Below, one piece after another: positions 43,471-54,149 of a stretch of DNA of 64,000 nt (the first letter of the stretch is position 1; each line of letters starts with the position of its first letter). Position numbers and translations under genes: made by a program. Source of the stretch: Periplaneta americana (Eukaryota; Arthropoda; Insecta; Blattodea; Blattidae). The notes beneath the pieces are model-generated. The model did no database searches, was not told the DNA's origin, and saw nothing but the letters and a program-made list of their open reading frames with translations. Location of the stretch: NCBI RefSeq assembly GCF_040183065.1, contig NC_091117.1:110487001-110551000 (forward strand), written 5' to 3'.

Positions 43471-43560
43471 AAAATTAGATTGCCGACTTTGGTTCAAGAC
43501 ACTTCAATTTATCAAATTACAGACAGTTTAAAAGAGGACCCCTACAAGGTGCAGTTACAA
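43470..43560 (+). pseudogene. LINE reverse transcriptase fragment, left of the inserted transposon
   Basis: In the frame reading ...NYRQFKRGPLQGAVT, the last part is a LINE motif (usual form RGLPQGAVTS, with LFN following). The continuation is found at 46331, on the far side of a transposon. Upstream of about 43470 the frame is not recognisable. Confidence 0.6.
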
Positions 43561-46361
43561 AAGAGTCATTCCACGTCAAATCGCACAGCAATAAAACACG
43601 ACCTTCTCGGAAATGGTCGAATTCTTTTCATGAATTCCACACATCAAATAAGGGTACCCGTATTGTTTTATTTTCACAATTATTAATTATTTGTGTAGTT
43701 ATGACTATCTGAAATTACGCAAATAATGCGCGCACTGTTACATAAACTCACTTGGAAATCTGTGTCTATAAATAAATGAGATTTTCGGATTGGCGCATTT
43801 TAAAGACAAAAATACAACACTTTTTATTAATTTAGACCTATCATAAATAAATTTAAAATTTGGCCCATTTCTTTAATAATTTCTTTTTCAAAGCAAAATT
43901 ACTATATTAAATAGCCAAGTTAAAAATCTGAAAAATTATAGACTTTTTTCCTGATGTATTATCTGTAAACTACTGCATTTAGAAATGTGGGATCTGCACA
44001 CATACATTTGTAACAATTTATTTTCCGGAGGCATGCACGAGCTCGCGATTCCCAGCTAATGAACTACTTGCAGCCATAGGCTAGAAGGCTGCCCCCGGAA
44101 AGTTTTACGAAATCCCCCTTTGGATATGATAACTGATCTCGCCGCACTACAAAAGAAATGCATTCATTCATCAAATGATTAATACCGTAAGGAACAGTAA
44201 ATATCTAAAGTTATTTTCTTATTGTCAGCACAGCTAAGAGGGGGAGAAATTCACAATGCTGTATGTTTATATTGTAATAGGCCTATAGCCAATTGTTTAA
44301 CGATAGCAAGGCTGGGTAAGGCAGTAAACTTTATGGCAATAAACAGATGGTAGGACACAAAATATAGAAGGTAAAAATAATCAGTCAAGGTTTGAATTTC
44401 ACGGAGTGACGTGACTTATATACAACATGAGTGAAGGTTAAGATCGCGTAATATATAACAAGTGTTTAAATCTAATTGACCTTCCTAATCACGCTTTTAA
44501 AAAGAAAAGAACAATAAGACGCATAAGTCGCGATTTATTGATAAGGAGTCTTTGAATGTGCGAATATGTGATTCATTCCGTAAAAAATCTATCAACTTCC
44601 GGATAGGTCAGGTGAAATTATATGTGAAGCTGGTAGTTCTTGTGATATTAGTAAACGTGAATCAAATGAAAGTGCGAACAGAGAGAGTGATTATCCCAGT
44701 TCTTCTTCTAGCAGTTATATGGATACAGAGCTAGAAATCACCAATATTGAGGAATTAAACAAGAGTTTGGTGTCTATATAATCCCCTATCAAGAAAAGAA
44801 AACTACAACGAAAACGATACACACGTGAAAAGCTTAAAAAAGTAAAAGGCTTCCTAGCAAGTAAAGTTTTTCATGCAGAAGATGCATCGTCATCCCTTCA
44901 AAAGTCAGCCATATTTTATTTTTAACGGAATGCAAAGAAAATGTACAACCTGAAAATTACATAGTTACTGCAGACTTTTCTGAAAATTATTCATTTGTAA
45001 TACAAGATTCAGTAAAAGGTGTGCATTGGAACAAATGCCAAGATACAAGACATCCTTTCGTAGCATATTTCAAAGGAGATACAGAAATTCGTCACAAAAG
45101 TATTGTTGTCATGTCAGAAAGCATGAAACATGACACCGATTCCTTTCACTTTTTTCAATCCGAAGCAATAAATTTCTTAAAGCAAGAATTCAACTAAATG
45201 AAAAAAAATCATTTCCTTTTCCGATGGATCAAGTTAACAATACAGAAACAAAAAGAATTTTAATAATAATTGCTTACATGAAGACGATTATATAATTAGT
45301 ACTGAATGACACTTATTTGCAACGTCGCATGGTAAAGGTCCATGTGGTGTCATTGGAGGAACTGTTAAAAGACTTGCTACGAGAGCAGCCTATACAAGAT
45401 CCTATAACAACACCAAAAAAAAAAAACTGTTTGATTGGTCACAAAAAACATTTATAAAGTGTCATTTATATTTTGTCCATTGAATAAGCACAAAAACCAC
45501 ATTGAAAATTTGCAGGCCAGATACCACAATCTAAAACCAATAACTGGTACATTAAAATTACATTCTTTCATTCCGTTGACAAAAAATGAAGATTTAGTAA
45601 AACAATTTTCTTTCAAGAAAGAAGATAGGGGAATGAAAATTTAAAGTGTAGTGTGAATGAAAACAAACGTTTAAAAAGCATAATGTAGGCCTACAAATAT
45701 TTGAAGATATCATAATAAGTAAATTAGCAGTGTTTCCTCGAGTGACTTGATCCGTACTGGGTGTAATCTTGCAATGTTCAGTCGATCATTCAGCGCCGAT
45801 AAACCTCCCAGCGCGCTTCAAGGCTTCCCGTCCATTGCTACACATTGTGTCGTAAGTAATTAAATTTCCATTAAACTATTGGAGATCCCATTGTGATTTT
45901 TTCTGGGATTATTAAGAATACTTCAGTGCACCTAGTAGGTATTTGTTTTAGATTTTTAATGCGGCTATTTCGCATTGATATCTAACGTTTAAAAATTAAA
46001 TCATAAAAAATATTTGTAATAATTATATTAAAATTACTTAGTAAATATTTAACAAAAGACAGTACTTTAAGCTTTTAAATGCATTTTTTTTTTCAAAAAA
46101 TTTTTAACATCAATATTCTCGGAAACATGACGCTTTAAATGTTGCATTGTGCGACATTTTTAACGAATTTTAACATGCAATATTTTAAAAACATGTGGAC
46201 TTAGGAGGAAATATAAATACACTTGTTGGTATATTAGACCCATATAGTTGGTAAAAGAAAATATAAACGCAATCAGAAATATGAAGGTCAAAATTTGGAT
46301 AATTTTGTGCGATTTGACGTGGAATGACTCAAAAGAGGGCTCCTACAAGGTGCAGTTACAA
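43530..46361 (+). mobile_element. TIR transposon of an arthropod multicopy family, with 31-bp flanking repeats
   Basis: The inverted ends are gagtcattccacgtcaaatc plus gcac, perfect over 24 bp (43563-43586 and 46307-46330). Outside them a 31-bp sequence starting aaaagagg and ending ggtgcagttacaa occurs at 43530-43560 and 46331-46361 with two differences. The interior holds a decayed transposase-like gene (44550-45650). I recognise the gene family from many arthropod genomes but cannot give its superfamily name with confidence. Confidence 0.85.
44550..45650 (+). pseudogene. Decayed transposase-like gene of the TIR element
   Basis: Pieces in several frames align with a large uncharacterised arthropod family. 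44780-44850 has SPIKKRKLQRKRYTREKL. 44940-45200 has ENYIVTADFSENYSFVIQDS, then KGVHWNKCQDTRHPFVAYFK, then HDTDSFHFFQ. 45315-45415 has FATSHGKGPCGVIGGTVKRL, then ATRAAYTRSYNNT. 45435-45644 gives YKVSFIFCPLNKHKNHIENL and a Lys-rich end. The conserved ADFSENY, then HDT, then SHGKGPCGVIGG blocks suggest a DDE-type nuclease fold, but that is inference. Several frameshifts and stops (for example near 45196 and 45300) kill the frame. Confidence 0.65.
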
Positions 46362-47260
46362 GTATTGTACGATTTAATACATTGATAAATTACCTGTTTA
46401 CCTCTTTAACTACAATCGTCTGAGGTAAGAAACGGGATTCATACAGAGATATATCTGATACAATTTACCAAACATGCATTAAATCTCTACTACATTACGG
46501 TTGCGAAGTCCTAATAATATCAAATCAGACTACCATAAGTTAAATAGAAAAAGTTAAAAATTCGAGCAATGAGATAATTATAGGAGCCGCACAAGTGCAC
46601 CGATACCAACAATGGAGACACTAACTAAGAATGATCCAATAGAACAAGATAATAAAACGTTAGCTCTAGTTCAGTGTGGAAAAGTGCTAAGACTACCATC
46701 CAATGACTATTGGTCAACTAAGGAAAACAAACTCGGGAAACTTAAATCCCATTAAGGTTTCGTACAAGAAGTAACAGAAATTTAAAACATGATTATTCCA
46801 AACATCATTTCAGGAAGGATACTCTTGTATCCCTCTCCAAAAGAGCTTGCAGATATTGATCATAAACCTAACCTGCTATAAAAAGTGTCAAAGAGTTCCA
46901 CATCTGTATCAGAACTGAAGGCACCAGCCTTAGAAATGATACATACTCTGTATCCTGAGAAAGGTTGACTATATATTTATACTTATGGATTCTACATGCA
47001 AGAGTCCCCATCTATGGTCGATTTCCCAAAGCTACATTCTTTTTGTCGCCGTAAGTGTTGTCCTCGGTTCACCACTGGAGAAGAACTTCATAATACAGCT
47101 TTATGATTAATGGATCAATGGTGGAATATCCGTATGGGAAACGGGAGTGATCCACGAAAACTACCATCAAGCACAGTCTTTTTCACCAAAATTCCACTTG
47201 GATCCGGCAATGTCCGGCTTACCGGCATGGAAAGCCAACGCTCTAAAGTGTTCGACTATA
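46331..47260 (+). pseudogene. LINE reverse transcriptase remnant, right of the inserted transposon
   Basis: The reading KRGLLQGAVTSIVRFNTLIN, then DTIYQTCIKSLLHYGCEVLI, continues the LINE interrupted at 43560. Multiple stops interrupt it. Beyond about 46700 similarity becomes speculative. No tail or target duplication is identified. Confidence 0.6.
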
Positions 47261-47948
47261 AGTGTTAAAAAATAAAATGATTTAAAGCATATGGAGAAAA
47301 TCAATTAATCTTCAGAATTTATTCCGCAATAATTTGCATTCCATTGACCTAAGTGACGTCATTAATTTTGGTGGATAATTCCTTCAGCAAAGAACAACAA
47401 AAAAGTAAAGTGCCTGTAGGTTGTGTTTAGGATAGTTTTCCAGAAAAGAACGTACAATTTTAAACATGTGAATTGTGTCATCGTGCAACGTTTTAATCAA
47501 TAATCGAATGCACAGTAATCTGTTGTGTTTCGGTGAACAACCCCTTCACCTGAGATGTTTTCAAGGCTACACCCGAATTGGCTCTCAATTTCCGAAATAT
47601 TTCCATAGCTCCCTGGCCCCTGAATATTTTGTTATTCAAATTGTCTTCTGCGTTACAACCGAACTGGCTACGAAGCGACTGTATGTTTCAACATTTTTCT
47701 TCCAAGTTTAACATAGGCTACTTAGGACTGTCTACATTACGTACTGCTATATCTGGTCAAAAATGTTATTGCTCTAGTGTAGTATTTATTTTCATCTATT
47801 AACATTTTTAGTATAAACATAAAACTCATTAAAAAAACTCCTTCCGTATTACGTCCTCTCTCTTCTTCTGTAACTCTTCTAAAATTTTCTATTTTCAAAT
47901 TATGATTTGTTTTTATATTAATTCTTACTATTCAGTTTAATATACGCC
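47261..47948. other. Unannotated sequence
   Basis: Frames at 47475-47802 (plus) lack recognisable domains. No element ends are seen. Confidence 0.4.
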
Positions 47949-48913
47949 TAGGGGAGTTACGCCTAAAATGACATACTTGGGTAAAATGACATACTATGTG
48001 TTTTGTGAAAACACTGTAAGCTGAATTTGAATTTACAGCTCTATAGTGCACAGAAGCTGGAAACAGTGGTTACATCCAAGTTTTAGCAAGCAAAGGCGCT
48101 TTTTGGTGAAGCAGGTACAAGTAAATGAAAAAAGTTCAAGACGATATAACATTGTTGAGGTATATTATGTATTTTTTGTCCTTCTAAGCTTCAGATATTA
48201 GTGAAATAATGTTCATGACTGAAAACATGAATATTTCCCTCCATAAAAAGCTTTACAATATTCAAATTCATAAAGAGTTTAGGTCGTACTAACACTACTT
48301 CTTATTCTTCTTCATTCCGTTTAAAATGACATACCACCTACTTGGCTAAAGTGACATACTATGTCATTTTACCCAAGTGCATTTTTCTGACTGGAAATGA
48401 GAAGCCATATATTATGGGCGATAGCGATTTGCAAAATTGGTGTCAAATTTGTTTACAATGGCTGATTAGTGATTACTTCTGTGAAATTATGCAATATATA
48501 GTGGCATCTCTCTCATTGCTCGACTGAATTTTTCGTAAAGCTAACTGATTTTAAAATAGGTGAGAAGGGGATTTCTTTAAAATATATAAAACCCTAAAGT
48601 TTCTAAAATAAATATATTTTCAATATTTATATGCACTGAATTTTGTCACTCTGATTTATTCTCTTATGAATCAGCTAGGCTTGGCGAGTCTGAAGTTTAC
48701 TTGCACCTACTTCACCAAAAAGCGCTTTTGTGAAAACATTGTAACATGAGTTTGGATTTACATCTTCATAGTGCACAGAATTTGGCAACAGTGATTACAT
48801 GTCATGCTAGTCACTGCACCAACCGACTCCAGCCACTTGTTGTCTCTTTCTTCGGGGCTTTGAAAAGATATGATCAGGCCGTTACAAAGTGGCTGAAGAA
48901 CCATCCTGGATGG

Positions 48914-51751
48914 GTGATTACTAGACATCGGATTTTTAGGCACTAAAAATTGCAGTTTTAGGCGCCTAAAATAAGCTCAAAATTTGTAAAATTAGGCTCT
49001 ATTTTAATGAAAATAGGCGTTTTAGGCACATCAAGGTATCATACTTATTTCTTTCACTGAAATTTTTAGTTATACACTAAAATACGCACAAAAAAGTATG
49101 TTTAAACATTAATTATATTTATAAACAGAGCTGCACAAATTTAATATATTGAAACTAATGAAATAATGATTATTGATATCAAGATTACTCATTTTAAGTT
49201 ATTGAAATTCAGTTCCATGCTCAGACTTTATTATAATTATCTGCACAGTACACCACCAGAATTTTTTCTAAATTCTCCACAGTTAACCTTTGCCTTTTGT
49301 CACTGAGAATCATTTTGAAAGCAGAAAAACTTCTTTCAACCGAAACTGATGTGAGAGGCGCAAATTTTAAATTAGGTACAATAGAAACATCAATACTTAC
49401 TGGAACATTTACACTTTCCCCCGATATCACTCTTGATACTTTTTCCAACAATGAAAATCCTACATTCTTATTTAATACGTTGTCCCACTTATTTTTAACT
49501 TTTTTCCCAGTTTCGCCCAAAGCAGAATGTATGTTCACTTGAACTTCCTTTACTACTGCTATTTGGCTACAAAGAGATTGTTTTTCACGTTCTAATTGTT
49601 CAATGCTTGCAGGTATGAAAGAAAAGTATGATGTTATGTAGGCAATATCGTTTTTCACTCGTGAGTCATTCAGACAATCTTTCACTGCTTTCACACACGC
49701 TGCACTATCAGTTTCAGGTAATTTATCAATAACTGTGACCACTTCTTTAAAATACTTAGAATAATACACCACTGACTGAATCCAGGTTCCCCATCGTGTA
49801 ACAACCGGCTGAGGTGGGAGTGGGATATCTGGAAAGTTCTCTCTGAATATTGAAATCCTGGATGGGGCTTTACAAAAACATTTTTTTTTGTGTTAGAAAT
49901 AAACGAATTGACAAGAGGAAATTCATTCCGGATTGTTTCAGAAACCCTGTGAAGGCCATGTGCTAGACAGGTTACATGCGTGAGGTTAGGATAAAATGTT
50001 TTAAGAAGTGGAGCTGCAGCAACCATGTATGAGGCAGCATCAGTACAAAACAACAGAACTTTAGAATCGTCTATATTACCTGAGTATAAAGACTGTAGGC
50101 CTTTATTTACAAAATAAGCAATGGCTTGGCTATTCACTTTCGAAAGTTCCTTAACACATACGAGGTGTGGAATCGAAGGTCCATCAGGACTAAGTTTTCC
50201 TATTACCATATTTGCTATATACCTATTCATAGGATCTGAGGTTTCATCCACAGAGACCCATATGTAAGAATCACCTATATCCTCCCGAATGGAAGCTAAA
50301 GTTTCATTGTATATTCTGTCTAAGTAATTTTTTCTTAGGGTCGACTCAGATGGGATATTTTGTTTGCAGTATTTTTGTAAACACTGTCTTAAAACCGGAT
50401 TTTCAATTGCATTCCAGGGGATGTTAGCAGCAACAAACGCTCTGGTTAAATCAGCATAGAAATTGCTGCTGAGATTGGATGAAGTAGGCCGTGTTAGTAA
50501 AGTTTGTTGCAGTTGATTTTTCTGCTGAGCTTTAGCCTTATGAGCCGCTCCTTGCACATGCTGCTTTAGGTGGCACTTCTTTTCTTGCGAAATCTAAAAA
50601 TGTAAAGTAAACTGAATTAAAATAAAATCCTAAATGTTGTATTGCCGTATTTCTGTCACAAAGTTAGTGGGTTCGAACAATCAAAATTTTAATGACCTGC
50701 AAATACTTTAACTATCGGAATTTAAAAGGTTAAAGTGTAGTGGTCTTAAAAAGAATTATACCTCAGGATAGCTCAGTCAATGTATAAATATTATAGGCCT
50801 ACTTATTAAAATTAATAGAATTTATATATTTCAACTATTTGCTACAAATCTTGCAGAATATTATTTTTCCATCATAAGTGAATTCTGAATATTCTGTTAG
50901 CCATTACCGGATCAATGTAGATTTTGCACTTATATTTTTCGGCATTATCGCGTTAAACTTCACAGGAAAACGTCCTACCGCTCAAAACTTCTCAACACAG
51001 ATAAGGTGAGGGAAAGAGCAACTGTTAACGAGCATTCAAATGAACCGTTGTTATTGAGATTCAATTGGACAAAAATACAAAGTTCCACTTATTGTTGCAT
51101 TTCCTGGTAGTGTTAACACTAGGAGGGCCATTCTTTTAAATATTTTGTAACGGTTTACCCTACTAATTCGCAGTTTTACGACTTTTCATAAATATTTCAA
51201 AAACACTCTTTCTCCAAAAATTGTGATTTTATGACACTCTGAAGGGCAGTACAGCTAATCGGTTTCAGACCGAAAACAGTCATTTTTATAGTATAGTATA
51301 TCTCTGAATCGGTAGCAGCACATGTTGTGATTGTTGCCTGCTTCAAAACTAAGGTTGGTTCTTTGTCGGCATTTATGCCTCCAAGCATGTTAGATTCGGT
51401 GAAAATTGCGAGTGTTGTGAGATTCAAAACATTTTGTTTCCTTTATCAGTGGTTTCATGGCCAGTGTGAAGCAAACTTTCCACTTTTTAAATGCCTTAAA
51501 TTTCGCAGTGAATGCATGTATAAATTATAAAAAGTAAGAGTAAAATGCGAAATTGTACAGTGAGTTAGGCATTTTTAGGCGAATATTAACAAATTAGGCT
51601 CTAATACCCGTTTTAGGGCATTTTAGGGCACTATAAAACTCTTTGAATACCTTTCAATTTCCATGAAACACAAATATTAATAATTATTTTTACTTTTCTC
51701 CTGAAGAAACAAAATAGGCATTTGCCCTAGAATCCGATGTCTGGTGATTAC
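48914..51751 (-). mobile_element. hAT transposon with 8-bp target duplication, nested in pogo-like element
   Basis: gtgattac is duplicated at 48914-48921 and 51744-51751. The element (48922-51743, 2,822 bp) has ends tagacatcggat and, complemented, cagacatcggat. Ttaggc-type motifs are dense within about 150 bp of both ends (ttaggcac, ttaggcgcc, aattaggctct on the left; ttaggcattttta, ttaggcgaa, aattaggctct on the right), consistent with hAT subterminal transposase sites. A near-complete transposase is on the minus strand. The host frame reads cleanly into the target site from both sides, which supports the boundaries. Confidence 0.95.
49221..50557 (-). pseudogene. hAT transposase (CGGBP1-like group), one frameshift
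   Basis: The N-terminal frame (50557-49691) has LRKNYLDRIYNETLASIRED, then the catalytic-type WVSVDETSDPMNRYIANMVIG, a VLLFCTDAASYMVAAAPLLK block, and THVTCLAHGLHRVSE. The C-terminal frame (49772-49221) has FAPLTSVSVERSFSAFKMIL then SDKRQRLTVENLEKILVVYC, the hAT dimerisation domain. The true path changes frame at an A9 run on the minus strand (about 49881-49889). It then reads SRISIFRENFPDIPLPPQPV and TRWGTW before joining the second frame. A 3' splice site (ttacatttttag) ends at about 50594, just upstream of ISQEKKCHLKQHVQGAAHK, so a further 5' exon with a zinc-finger half is expected, but I could not find it. Apart from the single shift the protein is well preserved. Confidence 0.85.
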
Positions 51752-52678
51752 ACAGTTTCAAATTGCGGACTTATTTTCTGAAGTCTATGGAAAAGCTGCA
51801 ACCATCACCAATGCATTGGGTGGATTTTCTTCAACAGGAATTTGCCCATTCAATTCGGACATATTTTCTGATCACTTATTTAATCCTACAGTGCCCACAG
51901 ACAGACCTCTAAGGAATGCAGTCCCTACAGACGGGCCAAAGGGTGCAACACAGAAGAGCAGTTCAACAACAAGAAATGCAAAAGAACATATGATAGAGAC
52001 ATCACCACTAACTGCACCAGCTGCGGAAGCGTTACAAACGAGGCCTTCAGTTCATGTGACACAGCAAGAGATCTCCCCGATTCCCTCTGGCACTAGATCT
52101 GTGGCGAGAAGAAAGAGAACACATGAAGGGTCCCAAATCGAGCATCTCTTTTATTAACCAATTAAAATTAAAGGAAGCTGAAAGAAGAGTTGTAGGAGAA
52201 AGGCGTACAGCAAACAGAGGAAAAACACAGCTTCAGTTTGATCTAAGCAAAGGGGACCAAGATGAAGAGAGTGACTTCGAAGGTGATGTTGAGAACGATG
52301 CACCTTGTCTGTACTGCAATGAATTTTATAACAAATATAAACCAGAAGAAACATGGCTACAGTGCAAGAAATGTTTCTTATGGGCACACAATTAATGTGC
52401 AAGTGTATCTAAGAGAACAAACATTTTTTTTAACTATGTAAAAATTAACTTAAGTGTGTCATTTTACCCTAGTAACTTGGGTAAAATGACATAGTTTATC
52501 TATTTTCAAACATACATTTCGGTTAAAGATTGTCAGTATTTTCCACTTTCTGTTGATCTTAATATATGTGTTAATATTGTAGTATCAGTTATATATAATT
52601 GGCCAAAACAAATTGTGTAAGAATAGACATTTTTTCAAGATATCCTTAAGGTATGTCATTTTAGGCCTAGTTCCCCTA

Positions 52679-54149
52679 CATGTTATTTTGAATACCAATT
52701 AAAACAACAATAAAATTTAAAATGTTGGGTTGAGCGAAATAAAATTGAGAAATCAACTTCCAATGGAAAGACTTACAGCAGTTAGTTGTATGGCAGGTAG
52801 AATTCGAAAATTACTTAGTGAAAATTTCAGACGAGATAATTGAAGAAGGAGATCTGTAAGCCTCTAACACATAATCACAAAAAAGTCAAGTAGTTGATTT
52901 ACTGGCTTCATCGCTAGCAAATCTTCAATGAAACAATTTTTACCTCGTTTAAAGGCAGATGGAATATACAAAAAAAAAAAAACAATTTAAAAATTGTCCG
53001 ATCTCAAACTCTCTACTGTTAAAGTCACAAGATTCTATGTTCCCTCATCACGACTGGCCTAAATGGAGCCACAACCTTTTTCGCTGCAGCAGGCAATGTT
53101 TATATATGTATATTAAATAATTATTATTACATAGCAAGAAATTTAGTGATACAAGTTATTGTGATAATTACTGCCTTTAGTCGATGTATGTGCATATATC
53201 CCTAATGTCTACGTTGGGACGCTATGTAGTGCAAGCTTTATGCGCTCGTGAACAAGGTCGAGCTCATCTACCGTGATTTCGAGCTAATATCGTCTCGTCC
53301 CTGACATAGAGAGATTCCAAGCCCGGTTTTTGTAATGAGGAAAAAGAGGTCTACTGCCAAGCCATAATGGTGTGAATCTCGCGTTAACCCGAACGACACT
53401 TAGACAAATTCACGCTACAGGAGAGCGATCATTTTTTGTGTCAAACGGTGTAAAACAGTCAAATTACTCTCACAAATGAAAATTATAATATTAGTTTCTT
53501 TGTTATTCACATACGAGGAATTTTATTATCCTCCTCAATCGTTGCAGTTTCGTAAGTGTCTATAAGTGTATCTAACTCCGCGAGTGTTTTGGTTAACTTT
53601 GGTACGTATTTCATTTCAGTAGCATGCAAGTTTTCCCGAAATCTACCCAGGTCGTGAATTGTTAGACTTTCGTATATAGCGCTAGTAATTTCAGTACGAA
53701 TAATTTTAGACGGATGTTAGTATTTCCTTTCCTCAATTTTTCTTTTTAAACTGTTGTTGACTTTCGCCGTTTCAAAATATTTTCTTTGTCTTTTTCATGG
53801 CTGTGATCTGAAGCACTAGCAAGATAACTTTAATATTAGATAATTTAATATAAGACTTACAGGGCCTTTTGGTGCACTTCTAAGGCTAATAAAAAACTTT
53901 ATATCTTCCGTGACGAACGTCATATCCTTGTATACGATCCTTAGCAACGTATGAACTGGTTGAATTTGTCTCAATGAAATAGACCGGTGTGGCGGTGTGT
54001 GTATTATACAGTGCGTGACACAACAATGCCGTCATAAACAACTGACCTTTAATAGGTTAGCATAAAAAAATATATGTACAATATATGTTGGTTTAATCTT
54101 CAATAGATTATCCAGAAAACAGTTTTTTTCGATTGTCTCAGAACTTTAA
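52679..54149. other. Unannotated sequence
   Basis: No frame above chance or inverted pair is recognised. A GC-richer patch with CpG dinucleotides lies at about 53210-53330. Confidence 0.4.

Larger units (their letters stand above)
48746..52395 (+). pseudogene. pogo-like transposase, late DDE region and C-terminus, interrupted by hAT
   Basis: 48746-48921 contains CHASHCTNRLQPLVVSFFGA, where the usual family motif is P-P-H-x-S-H-x-L-Q-P-L-D; the catalytic-position Asp reads as Val. Then WLKNHPGWVIT breaks at the hAT target site. After the hAT element the same protein resumes at 51744 with TQFQIADLFSEVYGKAATIT and GFSSTGICPFNSDIFSDH, the conserved pogo C-terminal block. It continues with Ser/Thr/Pro-rich sequence to 52157. 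In another frame, 52123-52395 ends with CLYCNEFY and ETWLQCKKCFLWAHN, a Cys-rich zinc-finger-like end with a stop at the next codon. The DNA-binding half and the first two acidic residues are absent. Confidence 0.85.
47949..52678 (+). mobile_element. pogo-like DNA transposon, TA target duplication, split by a hAT transposon
   Basis: The left end is ggggagttacgcctaaaatg at 47951; the right end, complemented, is ggggaactaggcctaaaatg, ending at 52676. TA lies outside both. The motif gggtaaaatgacata recurs near both ends in either orientation (47979, about 48354-48372, 52466-52496). Without the 2,830-bp hAT insertion plus one duplication copy, the element is about 1.9 kb. It is internally deleted: only the late catalytic region and the C-terminus of the transposase remain. 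Confidence 0.92.

Noticed and set aside
43097-43497. Overlapping minus-strand frames of 62-80 codons
   Set aside because: Phe/Lys-rich translations of A/T runs with no domain.
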